Source: Syntrophorhabdaceae bacterium PtaU1.Bin034
GTDB taxonomy: Bacteria; Desulfobacterota_G; Syntrophorhabdia; Syntrophorhabdales; WCHB1-27
Reading direction: 5' to 3'
Assembly (NCBI GenBank): GCA_002067405.1
Contig: MVRP01000002.1
Location: 1 to 64,000, forward strand
DNA: 64,000 nucleotides
Shown here: positions 43,769 to 52,909 of the stretch, one piece after another
How positions within the stretch are numbered: the first letter of the stretch is position 1
How the letters are laid out: the number at the start of each line of letters is the position of its first letter
Program-made: the position numbers and the translations under genes
The notes under the pieces: generated by a model
Database searches by the model: none
Seen by the model: the letters and a program-made list of their open reading frames with translations, nothing else
What the model was told of the DNA's origin: nothing

Positions 43769-44810
43769 ATTGTCCGTATGCATACCCGCATACAACCGCC
43801 CCGAGATGCTTCCGCCCCTTCTCGAATCTATCCTGAGCCAGGACTATGATGACTACGAAGTCGTCATATGCGAGGACAAATCGCCCGGAAGGGAGCATAT
43901 CCGGGCCTTGGTCAAAGGATACAAGGGAAGATATCCGGGCCGCATCGCCTACTACGAAAACGAAGAAAATCTCGGTTACGACGGGAATCTGCGCCGCCTG
44001 ATCGACAGGGCGACAGGGCAGTACTGTTTTTTCATGGGAAACGACGACATGATCTGCCCCGGAGCCCTCAAGACAGTCGCGTCGGCGCTCGACCGACACC
44101 CTGATATCGGCGTCGTCCTGAGAAGTTACGCCTCCTTCGACGATGATCCGGGGCAGATCGATCAGGTGTACCGGTACTTCGACCGGGAAATCTTCTTTCC
44201 TGCCGGGCCTCGGACCATCGCCACCTTTTATCGCCGCTCCGTGGTGATCCCCGGTGTGGTGATCCATCGCGGCGCTGCCCGCCGCCTCGCAACGGATCGT
44301 TTCGACGGCACCCTGCTTTATCAGCTTTATCTGGTGGCCAACATACTGGTCGACATGAACGGCCTTTTCCTTCCCGAGATTATTGTGCTTTACCGGAACG
44401 GGGGGACACCGGAATTCGGCAACAGCGAAAAGGAAAAGGGAAAGTTCGTTCCCCATGATCAGACGCCTGATTCCTCGGTCCATTTTATGAAAGGCATGAT
44501 CGATATCGCGGCATGGGTCGAAAAGAGCCGCAACATACCAATATACGCACCGATCCTGCGGGATATCAGCAACTATTCCTATCCCATCCTGGCCATCCAG
44601 GCGCACCGCCCGTTACCGGTATTTGTGCAGTATTCCTATCGTCTGGCGCAATTGGGTCTCTGGAGGCGCTGGCCCTTCTTTGCCTATTTCCTCTCGATCC
44701 TTCTGCTGGGGACGAAACGGCTCGATTCTGCCATCCGTCTTGCGAAAAAACGGCTGAAACACACGCCGGCGATTGGTTCCGTCTACAGGGGGGAAATCGG
44801 CACACGATGA
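43758..44810 (+). CDS. Family 2 glycosyltransferase
   Basis: The 350-residue protein has the GT-A opening LSVCIPAYNRPEMLPPLLES, DYEVVICEDKSP, and FFMGNDDMICPGAL, the family version of the metal-binding D-x-D. It should add a sugar from a nucleotide donor on the cytoplasmic side. Its start lies inside the end of asnB, and its TGA overlaps the following ATG. A C-terminal hydrophobic segment (WPFFAYFLSILLLGT) suggests membrane association. Confidence 0.88.
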   Translation: MHPKLSVCIPAYNRPEMLPPLLESILSQDYDDYEVVICEDKSPGREHIRALVKGYKGRYPGRIAYYENEENLGYDGNLRRLIDRATGQYCFFMGNDDMICPGALKTVASALDRHPDIGVVLRSYASFDDDPGQIDQVYRYFDREIFFPAGPRTIATFYRRSVVIPGVVIHRGAARRLATDRFDGTLLYQLYLVANILVDMNGLFLPEIIVLYRNGGTPEFGNSEKEKGKFVPHDQTPDSSVHFMKGMIDIAAWVEKSRNIPIYAPILRDISNYSYPILAIQAHRPLPVFVQYSYRLAQLGLWRRWPFFAYFLSILLLGTKRLDSAIRLAKKRLKHTPAIGSVYRGEIGTR

Positions 44811-45709
44811 TGGGTTGCGGGAACGGATACATGCAAAAAGAGTCACGTACCATGAAAGCACTTAATGCGATTGGCCTCCACCACCTCGCATGGTCGGCGA
44901 GGCGTCTCCATTGTCCTGTCCCCAAGGACGCCCTGGTTTTGGATGTAGGTTCGGGAGGCAATCCCTACCCGCGGGCGAACGTGCTGCTCGAAGGCTCCGA
45001 GGAGAGTGAAGAACGCTACTACGAGAAGCTTGTGGCCGACCGCCCCATGGTCTTCGGCATGGTTGAAAACCTTCCGTTTAAGGATAAATCCTTCGATTTT
45101 GTCATAGCATCCCATGTGCTGGAACACTCGGTTCATCCGGATCGATTTCTGAATGAGCTGGTGAGGGTCGGAAAAGCGGGCTACATCGAGACCCCTGATG
45201 CGTTCTTTGAAAGGATCAATCCCTTCAGGTTTCACCGGTCGGAGATATCGTGTGTCGACGGCAGGTTGATGATCTTCAAGAAGCCCTCATGGCGTCACGA
45301 TTCGAATATGGTCGATATGTACGAACGGCAGCTGAAGTGCACGAATTTCCTGAAGCTCACACGCCAGTACCCGGAACCTTTTTGCATGAGGCATTACTGG
45401 AAGGGAAAAATAGAATTTACCGTAGTCAACCCGGAAACAGATTCGGGTTGGAAGATACCGGGGGATGAAGACCGAAAGACATTTCATCGATCATCCGGCC
45501 GGCGGGTTGCGCTCTCATTGGCCAGATGGTTTTGGACGCAGGGCAGGAGAAACAGGCTCATCGATCTGAAGCAATTGCTGCAGTGCCCCAACTGCTCGTC
45601 AAGCAACCTCTCTTTCAGCCCGGACCAGATCGACTGCCAGTCCTGCCGGTCTTCCTACGCAGTGATGAACGGTATTCCGGTGATGAAAAGGAATTATCAC
45701 CTCCCATGA
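44807..45709 (+). CDS. Methyltransferase with C-terminal Trm112-like zinc ribbon
   Basis: The 300-residue protein has motif I VLDVGSGGNPYPRAN, and MVENLPFKDKSFDFVIASHV, LEHSVHPDRF for the catalytic fold. At its C-terminus LLQCPNCSSSNLSFSPDQ, DCQSCRSSYAVMNGIPVM is a Trm112-like ribbon of Cys pairs. In the previous methyltransferase of the locus the ribbon is at the N-terminus. ATGA overlap couples it to the preceding gene. Substrate probably a sugar, unknown. Confidence 0.8.
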   Translation: MMGCGNGYMQKESRTMKALNAIGLHHLAWSARRLHCPVPKDALVLDVGSGGNPYPRANVLLEGSEESEERYYEKLVADRPMVFGMVENLPFKDKSFDFVIASHVLEHSVHPDRFLNELVRVGKAGYIETPDAFFERINPFRFHRSEISCVDGRLMIFKKPSWRHDSNMVDMYERQLKCTNFLKLTRQYPEPFCMRHYWKGKIEFTVVNPETDSGWKIPGDEDRKTFHRSSGRRVALSLARWFWTQGRRNRLIDLKQLLQCPNCSSSNLSFSPDQIDCQSCRSSYAVMNGIPVMKRNYHLP

Positions 45710-45779
45710 AAAGTAAGTACACAGACCGATCTTGTCGGTTTAAGGCCAACCGACAAACGAAAGGACTCTGTGACCCGAT

Positions 45780-46874
45780 ATGAGAATCGCCGTTGCAGGT
45801 GACTGGCATTCCGAGGTGCATGAGGAGGTCGTTGCCGAGGCCTTCGAAAAGCTCGGTCACGAGGTGTTCCGGTTCCCCTGGCACCACTACCTCAAACCCG
45901 GCGCGGACGTGCCGTTCCCTCGTCTCAGGGCTTTGAGCGGCAAGGTACAGAACAGGCTCATGGCAGGGCCGAGCATCGCGAGGATCAACAAGGACTTTGT
46001 TCAATTCATGCTCTCCTGCAGCCCTGAAATAGTCTTTGTCTATCGTGGAACGCACATAGCCCGGGAGTCTTTGCTTGCGGTAAAGGCTGCCTCCCCCCGT
46101 ACGGTCCTGGTGGGCTACAACAACGACAACCCTTTTGCCGAAGGACACCCGAGATTGCTCTGGAGGCGTTTTATTTCCGCCATTCCCGCCTACGATCTCG
46201 TGCTCGCTTACCGGTACGGGAATATTGCGGATTTCAGACGGGCAGGGGCGCGCCGCATCGAATTGCTCAGGTCGTGGTTCGTTCCCGAGCGAAACAGGCC
46301 GATTGAACTGACGCCCGCGGAAAAGGAGCATTTCGGCTGCGACGTGGTCTTTGTCGGCCATTACGAGCCTGACGGACGGGTAGAAGCATTGGAAGAGGTG
46401 GCAAGGCAGGGATTTGATCTTAAGCTTTACGGTCCGGGCTACGATTGGGACCCCGTCATCCGTAAATCCCGTTTTCTCAAACACCTCGCTCCCGTCAGGC
46501 TGGTCTGGGGAGATAGCTACAGCAAGGCCCTCAGCGGAGCAAAAGTTGCGCTGTGCTTCCTTTCGCGACTCAATCGAGACACCTATACGCGGCGTTGTTT
46601 CGAGATCCCTGCAACCGGAACACTTCTCATGTCCGAATTTACCGACGACCTTGCCGGCCTCTTCGAAGAAGACAGGGAGGCAGTCTTTTTTCGATCACCC
46701 CGGGAGTTGATCGAAAAGTTGAACCTTTATGTCAGGAACGAAAGACTCCGATGTGACGTGGCCCGTCGCGGTTATGAACGCGTCCGCAGGGACGGCCACG
46801 ATGTGGTTTCCCGGATGGGAGCGGTCCTTGATTGGATAGCTGAAGGTGCAGGCACCGGGGCAGCGACAATATGA
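45780..46874 (+). CDS. Glycosyltransferase of the CgeB-like type
   Basis: The 364-residue protein starts MRIAVAGDWHSEVHEEVV and has features of the GT-B group without an obvious signature: YRGTHIARESLLAV, VLVGYNNDNPF, VFVGHYEPDGRVEAL, then the donor-site region TYTRRCFEIPATGTLLMSEF and LFEEDREAVFF. This C-terminal pattern is shared by spore-coat type CgeB transferases. Its stop overlaps the next start (ATGA). Confidence 0.78.
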   Translation: MRIAVAGDWHSEVHEEVVAEAFEKLGHEVFRFPWHHYLKPGADVPFPRLRALSGKVQNRLMAGPSIARINKDFVQFMLSCSPEIVFVYRGTHIARESLLAVKAASPRTVLVGYNNDNPFAEGHPRLLWRRFISAIPAYDLVLAYRYGNIADFRRAGARRIELLRSWFVPERNRPIELTPAEKEHFGCDVVFVGHYEPDGRVEALEEVARQGFDLKLYGPGYDWDPVIRKSRFLKHLAPVRLVWGDSYSKALSGAKVALCFLSRLNRDTYTRRCFEIPATGTLLMSEFTDDLAGLFEEDREAVFFRSPRELIEKLNLYVRNERLRCDVARRGYERVRRDGHDVVSRMGAVLDWIAEGAGTGAATI

Positions 46875-47566
46875 ATATTACCCGCATCATAATCGACAGC
46901 TCAACCAGGCTCCTCTGCTACCTCAAGCGCAACCGGAGGATAACGTGCTCCGGCTTTCCCGTAAAAATCAATCTGGGATGCGGCTTGGCTGTTTGCAAAG
47001 GGTGGATCAATATCGACGGAAGCCTGAACACCCTGATAGCATCCTGGCCCTCATGCTTCCACAGGCTTTCCTACCGGTTGTCCGGCGCAAGCCGTTACTA
47101 TTCCCGGGCTGAATACACGGCACTTCTCGGGACGCATCACTTCGTCCATCATGACCTTTCACACGGCATTCCCTTTCCTGACGGATCGGTTGATTTCGTC
47201 TATAGCTCACATTTTCTCGAGCATCTGCACAAGGACGAAGCTGCGACACTGCTGAGCGAAGCGTACCGGGTCCTCCGCAAGGGAGGGACAATTCGGGTCT
47301 GTGTGCCTGATTTGGCTTTTGCCGTAAAGCTTTATGGCCAGGGTGGCAGAGAGAAGATGCTTGACGATTATTTCTTCGTAGAGCAAAAGGACAGCCGGTT
47401 TGCGCGGCACAGATACATGTATGATCTTGACCTGCTCAGCGCAAAACTGGGCGCGGCAGGGTTCGGGAAAGTCGTTCAGTGTTCTTACGGGGAAGGGTCT
47501 ACGCCGGACCTGGCAGTCCTCGACAACCGGCCGGAAGACACACTTTTTGTAGAAGCGACGAAATAA
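46871..47566 (+). CDS. SAM-dependent methyltransferase
   Basis: The 231-residue protein has motif I KINLGCGLAVCKGWINIDGS, which belongs to the group of small sugar-locus methyltransferases. It then has GIPFPDGSVDFVYSSHFLEH, LLSEAYRVLRKGGTIRVCVP and a final helix. It should use SAM on a sugar or its lipid carrier. It overlaps the preceding gene by four bases. Confidence 0.83.
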   Translation: MNITRIIIDSSTRLLCYLKRNRRITCSGFPVKINLGCGLAVCKGWINIDGSLNTLIASWPSCFHRLSYRLSGASRYYSRAEYTALLGTHHFVHHDLSHGIPFPDGSVDFVYSSHFLEHLHKDEAATLLSEAYRVLRKGGTIRVCVPDLAFAVKLYGQGGREKMLDDYFFVEQKDSRFARHRYMYDLDLLSAKLGAAGFGKVVQCSYGEGSTPDLAVLDNRPEDTLFVEATK

Positions 47567-47605
47567 ATTCTACTCCTCACATTAAACCGGCAAAGAGAGA
47601 ATAGG

Positions 47606-49111
47606 TTGAGAGACAAAGACCTCGCACGCAGCGCGTCGCAACCATGGTTGGCCGATGAATTCATTGCTTTTATCCTGTCTGCGTGTGGCCTTGTGTTGGC
47701 CGCGCTGATACTCAACCTATCCATTTCTCCGGTTTTCGCCGGGTGGTCAGGCCTGTTCTGTTGTCTCCTTTCCCTGGTTTCCCTCAAATTCCATGGCTGG
47801 CCGGCAGCGCTTTCTCTCCGAATGGCCCTGCTGGCAGTCCCCGGAATGGTAACAGGGATACTGCTCCTTCTCTATGGGTCCCAGATCATCGTCATGTTCC
47901 ATGTGAGACAATACGGTACCCTCGAGATGGCCTCCCGCATTCTTGCCCTCACCGCGCTCGCCCTTGGCTCCTCATCGATCGCATGGTACACAGCTATCCG
48001 GAGGCCGCTCAAAACGACCTCCCGCTTCCGCATCCCCTTCGAATCATCGAATATGCGGTTCTGGATATACGCGCTCCTCGCAGTCGTCGCAGGTACCCTC
48101 ACTGCCAAGGCCCTCGGCCCTTATGTCTGGACTGCGTCATACGCGACCGAAAGCACGGAGCTGTTTCTGAGAATAGGTACGACACCTGCGGTAGCGGCCA
48201 CGGGCATTATCGGCATGTACACGATGCTCCTTTCCGGGGCGGCGCCAAAAAATTACCGGCCGTTCTTCTGGCTTATTGCCCTCTATACCCTTGGCGATTG
48301 CATGCTTTTCCGGGGAATGCGCCTTGAGGTGTTTGCCGTGGGCCTGGCAATGTACGCCGGTTATCTGATGAAAACCGGGACCGGGGTAAGACCTTTTCGG
48401 CTCCTGTCGATCATGGTGATTGTTTATCTGTTCGCCCAGACCGTGGGGGTGCTGAGATCGATAACCGACGCGGGCATAACCGCCCGGGAAGGGCTGGTAA
48501 TGGCGTTTCGGTTTGTCTATGAAGAAGGCTTGGAGTTCTATTTTCAGCTCGGCACCTTTGCCGATATCGCCGGCACCTTTTACAATGCAGTCGGGTTGAT
48601 TGACGACAGAATCGTAAAGCCTCTCCTCGGTCTTTCGTATCTTTCCTATATTCCCAGGACGTTCCCGGAATTCCTCTACCCGGGCCGTCCCCGGGACCTG
48701 GCGCTCATTTTCGAGAACTACGGCCTCACAACAGGCGGCGGCATGTTCGAACTCGCCGAGGCATACATCAATTTCGGCGTAGCGGGGTGTGTAATTGTTC
48801 CTGCCATCATCACCTACCTGATAGCCAGGGTAAGCAGGAATGCAGAGGCAGACTCCGGGTTCACAGGCCTGATGCTGTATCTGCTGGTCTTCTCCCTGTT
48901 CCTGCGCGGCACATGGTATCAGACATTTGCGTTCTACAAGACAATGGTTGCCTGGGTCGTGCTGGAGTTCTTCATTTGGCTCACGATCAGGTTTTTCGAC
49001 GATTTTATTTTCATAAGAAATTTCCCTGTCCCCGACTTGCCGGCCGAAGGTCCTTCCAACGGCGCAGGCTCGGGACAGTCTTCCCATCCGGCTGCCGATC
49101 GTGAACCGTAA
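47606..49111 (+). CDS. wzy: O-antigen/exopolysaccharide polymerase (Wzy-like) membrane protein
   Basis: The 501-residue protein has 10-12 predicted membrane segments (for example FILSACGLVLAALILNLSI and LLSIMVIVYLFAQTVGVLRS) and a large periplasmic loop with FPEFLYPGRPRDLA and LTTGGGMFELAEAYINFG. The last stretch resembles the conserved region of Wzy and O-antigen polymerases. These proteins join repeat units in the periplasm; sequence identity between members is very low, so the symbol rests on topology and context. It starts with TTG after AGAGAGAATAGG. Confidence 0.75.
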   Translation: MRDKDLARSASQPWLADEFIAFILSACGLVLAALILNLSISPVFAGWSGLFCCLLSLVSLKFHGWPAALSLRMALLAVPGMVTGILLLLYGSQIIVMFHVRQYGTLEMASRILALTALALGSSSIAWYTAIRRPLKTTSRFRIPFESSNMRFWIYALLAVVAGTLTAKALGPYVWTASYATESTELFLRIGTTPAVAATGIIGMYTMLLSGAAPKNYRPFFWLIALYTLGDCMLFRGMRLEVFAVGLAMYAGYLMKTGTGVRPFRLLSIMVIVYLFAQTVGVLRSITDAGITAREGLVMAFRFVYEEGLEFYFQLGTFADIAGTFYNAVGLIDDRIVKPLLGLSYLSYIPRTFPEFLYPGRPRDLALIFENYGLTTGGGMFELAEAYINFGVAGCVIVPAIITYLIARVSRNAEADSGFTGLMLYLLVFSLFLRGTWYQTFAFYKTMVAWVVLEFFIWLTIRFFDDFIFIRNFPVPDLPAEGPSNGAGSGQSSHPAADREP

Positions 49112-50255
49112 GCACATCAACATCTTTCACTTTCTCCTTGACCCCCGCATCGGCGGTCCCCACGTGTTTGCCCGTACGATAGCGGACGCTCTGACGCCGG
49201 AAATCGTCTCTACGATGGTCACTGCCGGAAAATCGTCATTCGCTGATATCGGACTCGTCAATCTTCGCCATGTGTGGAGGCCTTTGTATCTCTTTGAAGT
49301 GATGATTAACGTGGTGCTTATCTCTGTACTCTGTTTGAGAAGAGGGGCCGGAAACAAGCCGTCTCTTTTTGATGTGCACGGCGCGGCGAATCTGGCGCCC
49401 CTCATTGCCGCAAGGCTCGCCCGCATTCCTGTTGTCTGGCATTTTCATGAGACCGAGCCGAGTTTCAGGATCCTGGTCCGGATGGGCAAACGCTTCCTGG
49501 TGCCGGGACGCTTCAAGATGGTTGCCGTAGCGGAAGCGGTGGCTCGATTTTACGAACTGGAGGACTGTGCGATCCTGAACCCTCCTGTAGACACCTCATA
49601 TTGGAACCATCGGCCGACCGGCGTGGATGAAGGCGAAAAGAAATTTACCATTCTTACGGTCGGTAATATCGGTCCTGTCAAGGGCCATACATATCTTCTC
49701 GACGCCCTCGAAGACCTGGGCGATGAGGAGGGCTGGCACGCGGTGATCGTGGGAGCGCCTCTCTCCAACCATGGGGATTATTACGCGGAGCTTCTGGCCC
49801 GGGCAGGAGACCTGATGAAAAAGCTGATCTCCTGTACTGTTGAGCTCGCGGGGTGGAAGGGCAGTAACGAGGTGGCGAACTGCCTGCAGGACTCCGACGT
49901 CTTTGTCCTGCCCTCCATTGCCGAAGGCTGCCCGATCAGCCTGCTCGAAGCCATGGCCATGAGAAGGGTCTGTGTCGCGGCCGACGTGGGAGGAGTGAGG
50001 GATGTGATTACCGATGGGTCTTCCGGGTTCATCTTTCCCCCGCGGGATTCCACGGCACTGGCCGCGGCCCTGAGAAAGGTGAGAGGTCTTTCGATGGACG
50101 AGAGGGCACAAATAGGAAACCGTGCGAGAGAGAGCGTCGAAGGGAGATGTTCGGTCAAATCCGTTGCAGCCGGCCACCTCGATCTTTATCGCCGGCTCTT
50201 CTCCTTGACTGAACCGGCGCAACCTTGCGCCCAACTTTCCCATAACAGGAGCTGA
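49101..50255 (+). CDS. Family 4 glycosyltransferase
   Basis: The 384-residue protein has a GT-B fold: IFHFLLDPRIGGPHVFAR at the acceptor side, LTVGNIGPVKGHTYLLDAL, and the nucleotide-sugar site SDVFVLPSIAEGCPISLLEA with the conserved E-x7-E pattern, followed by ADVGGVRDVITDGSSGF. It should transfer a sugar with retention of configuration. It begins with GTG inside the polymerase end. Confidence 0.9.
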   Translation: MNRKHINIFHFLLDPRIGGPHVFARTIADALTPEIVSTMVTAGKSSFADIGLVNLRHVWRPLYLFEVMINVVLISVLCLRRGAGNKPSLFDVHGAANLAPLIAARLARIPVVWHFHETEPSFRILVRMGKRFLVPGRFKMVAVAEAVARFYELEDCAILNPPVDTSYWNHRPTGVDEGEKKFTILTVGNIGPVKGHTYLLDALEDLGDEEGWHAVIVGAPLSNHGDYYAELLARAGDLMKKLISCTVELAGWKGSNEVANCLQDSDVFVLPSIAEGCPISLLEAMAMRRVCVAADVGGVRDVITDGSSGFIFPPRDSTALAAALRKVRGLSMDERAQIGNRARESVEGRCSVKSVAAGHLDLYRRLFSLTEPAQPCAQLSHNRS

Positions 50256-50259
50256 AAAG

Positions 50260-51993
50260 GTGAATATTCTCGGAATTAATGCATATCACGGCGATTCCTC
50301 GGCCGCTCTGTTGCAGGACGGCAGGCTTGTGGCGGCCGTAGAAGAAGAACGGTTCAACCGGATCAAGCACTGGGCAGGCTTCCCCGCGCAGTCGATAAAG
50401 TATTGCCTTCAGGAAGGGGGCGTCGCTGTCCGCGACCTCGATCATATCGCCGTCTCTTTCAATCCCAAAGCCAATATATCCAACAAACTGCTGTTCACCA
50501 TACGGAATCGACCTGATTTGAGAACTATTTTGCATAGACTACGGCGGCAGTCGAAGTCATTTGGAATCATGGGCGAAATTGCCCATACCTTTGGCTGTGA
50601 CCGCAAGTCGATAAGAGCCGAGTTTCATGCGGTTGAACATCATTCGGCCCATGTGGCGAGCACATTCTTTACGTCACCCTTTGAAAAGGCGGCGATCCTG
50701 TCCATAGACGGCATGGGTGATTTCGTGAGCACCCTCACCGCATGGGGTGAGGGAAACGGTGTCAGGACCTTGAATAAGGTCTATTATCCGCATTCCCTGG
50801 GTTTTCTGTACTGCGCGGTCACAATGCTTCTGGGGTTCCCTCGCTACGGGGACGAGTATAAGGTGATGGGATTGGCGCCATACGGCGCGCCTGCCTTTGC
50901 CGACGAATTCCGGAAGATCGTTTATCCGAAAGACTCAGTTTTCGAATTGAATCCGGATTACTTCCATCACCAGATGGACGGAGCCTCAATGCTTTGGAAA
51001 AACGGTGAGCCTTCCCTTGCACCTTTTCACAGCCCACTGCTTGAAAAGGCCCTTGGAATTGATTTGGCCCATTTATCGCCTTCTTCAAGTTCGCGACAGG
51101 AAGATATTGCAGCCTCGCTCCAGTGCGTGACGGAGGAAATCGTTATTCACCTGTTGAATAAGCTCCATGATGCCTGTCCCTGTGACAACCTGTGCCTTGC
51201 GGGAGGCGTGGCAATGAATTCGGTGGTTAACGGGAAGATATCGCGCCACACAGGCTTCAAGAATATCCACGTGCCCCCCGGAGCTGCCGATAACGGTGGC
51301 TCCTTCGGCGCTGCCTTCTACGTCTGGAACAGTCTCTTGAAGAAGCCGAGGCAATTCGTGATGCAACACGCCTTCTGGGGCCCCGAGTTCAACGCTCCGG
51401 AGATCAGGAAAACCATCGAGCGCAATAAAGATAAGATTGCCGTTCGTGAGTACGGGGTGGAAGGGCTGGTGGAAAAAGTGGCGGACGCACTCTGCGAGGG
51501 GAAGATCGTGGGCTGGTACCAGGGAAGGATGGAATTCGGCGCAAGGGCACTGGGACACCGGTCCCTTCTGGCTGATCCGCGCCGGGAGGACGCACGGGAC
51601 ATCATTAACCTGAAGATCAAATTTCGTGAAAAATTCCGGCCCTTCGCGCCAAGTGTATTGAAAGGGAAAACGTCGGAGTATTTCGAAGACGATATCGACT
51701 CGCCGTTTATGGAAAAGGTGGTTCCCGTCAGGCAGAACAAGAGACCGCTGATCCCCGCCGTCACCCACGTCGATGGATCGGGCCGCCTGCAAACCGTGGA
51801 CAGCGCCTCAAATCCGCTCTACTACCGCCTGATTCAGGCTTTTGAAAAAAGAACACGCATCCCTCTGATCCTGAATACCTCCCTCAACGAGAACGAGCCG
51901 ATCGTCTGTTCTCCGGAAGAGGCGCTGCAATGTTTTTTACGAACAAAAATGGATGCCATGGTCCTCGGCAACCATTACATCACACGCCCCTGA
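50260..51993 (+). CDS. Carbamoyltransferase (NodU/CmcH family)
   Basis: The 577-residue protein has the Kae1-like N-terminal half, MNILGINAYHGDSSAALLQD and VAAVEEERFNRIKHWAGFP, with the metal-binding HAVEHHSAHVASTF and ILSIDGMGDF. The C-terminal half has MEFGARALGHRSLLADPR and RFRPFAPSVL-type FRPFAPSVLKG. Family members transfer a carbamoyl group from carbamoyl phosphate, through carbamoyl-AMP, to a sugar hydroxyl. In this locus it would decorate the polymer. Confidence 0.92.
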   Translation: MNILGINAYHGDSSAALLQDGRLVAAVEEERFNRIKHWAGFPAQSIKYCLQEGGVAVRDLDHIAVSFNPKANISNKLLFTIRNRPDLRTILHRLRRQSKSFGIMGEIAHTFGCDRKSIRAEFHAVEHHSAHVASTFFTSPFEKAAILSIDGMGDFVSTLTAWGEGNGVRTLNKVYYPHSLGFLYCAVTMLLGFPRYGDEYKVMGLAPYGAPAFADEFRKIVYPKDSVFELNPDYFHHQMDGASMLWKNGEPSLAPFHSPLLEKALGIDLAHLSPSSSSRQEDIAASLQCVTEEIVIHLLNKLHDACPCDNLCLAGGVAMNSVVNGKISRHTGFKNIHVPPGAADNGGSFGAAFYVWNSLLKKPRQFVMQHAFWGPEFNAPEIRKTIERNKDKIAVREYGVEGLVEKVADALCEGKIVGWYQGRMEFGARALGHRSLLADPRREDARDIINLKIKFREKFRPFAPSVLKGKTSEYFEDDIDSPFMEKVVPVRQNKRPLIPAVTHVDGSGRLQTVDSASNPLYYRLIQAFEKRTRIPLILNTSLNENEPIVCSPEEALQCFLRTKMDAMVLGNHYITRP

Positions 51994-52035
51994 ATCACAG
52001 GAGATCACGTTGACAAGGCAAATAAGGAGGGTCGG

Positions 52036-52812
52036 ATGCAGAAGCAGCCATTGAAGGTATCCATTGTCACGCCGGTCTTGAACGCCGCCGATACCATTGC
52101 CGATTGCATAAAAAGCGTCACCGCCCAGACATGGTCGAACGTGGAACACGTGATCGTGGACGGGGGATCGACTGACGGCACGATCGGCATCATCAGAAAG
52201 AATGCAGGAAGCGACACCATATTCATCAGCGAACCGGACAAGGGTATTTATGATGCAATGAATAAAGGGATCTTCCTTGCCGCCGGAGACCTTGTCGCCG
52301 TCCTCAACGCCGACGACGTGTATGCCGCCGACGATGTGATCGAACGCGTCACAAGGTGTTTTATGGAACAGGACGTGAATGCCTGCTACGGGGATCTCCT
52401 CTATGTCGATAAAACAAACATGGACAGGATAGTCCGGTACTGGCACGCGGGCACTTTTGTGAGAGAAAAGTTCAGAAGGGGATGGATGCCTCCTCATCCG
52501 ACCTTTTTTGCCAGGCGGCAGCTTTTTGAGCGATATGGCGCTTTTGATCTCTCCTACCCGATAGCCGCTGATTACGAGCTGATGTTGCGGCTGCTTTACA
52601 AACACCGCATTTCGGTAGCGTATATCCCGGAGGTATTGGTAAAAATGAGAACAGGGGGGAAAAGCGCCCCGTCACTCAAAACAGCCTGGAAGGTCTTTCG
52701 GGAGAATCATAACGCGTGGTCTTCAAATCGTCTCAACACCAGCCTGTCCACCTTTGTTCTGAAGCCGCTCCTGAAGACGGTCCAGTACGTTCAACCCTTA
52801 TCGGAACCATAG
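52036..52812 (+). CDS. Family 2 glycosyltransferase
   Basis: The 258-residue protein begins LKVSIVTPVLNAADTIADCI, then NVEHVIVDGGSTDGTIGIIR and GDLVAVLNADDVYAADDVIE, all hallmarks of the WcaA-type GT-A group. AIAADYELMLRL-type PIAADYELMLRLLYKH follows at the acceptor side. AAGGAGG precedes its ATG, 42 bases past the carbamoyltransferase. Confidence 0.92.
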   Translation: MQKQPLKVSIVTPVLNAADTIADCIKSVTAQTWSNVEHVIVDGGSTDGTIGIIRKNAGSDTIFISEPDKGIYDAMNKGIFLAAGDLVAVLNADDVYAADDVIERVTRCFMEQDVNACYGDLLYVDKTNMDRIVRYWHAGTFVREKFRRGWMPPHPTFFARRQLFERYGAFDLSYPIAADYELMLRLLYKHRISVAYIPEVLVKMRTGGKSAPSLKTAWKVFRENHNAWSSNRLNTSLSTFVLKPLLKTVQYVQPLSEP

Positions 52813-52909
52813 CGCCTGTTTTCCTCCGAAATCTTCATCAAAGCTTATTTTTCCGTCAATCCTTGACAGGCTCATAGCGCTTCTCACTTTCCGGAAATCT
52901 CTCCTAGCG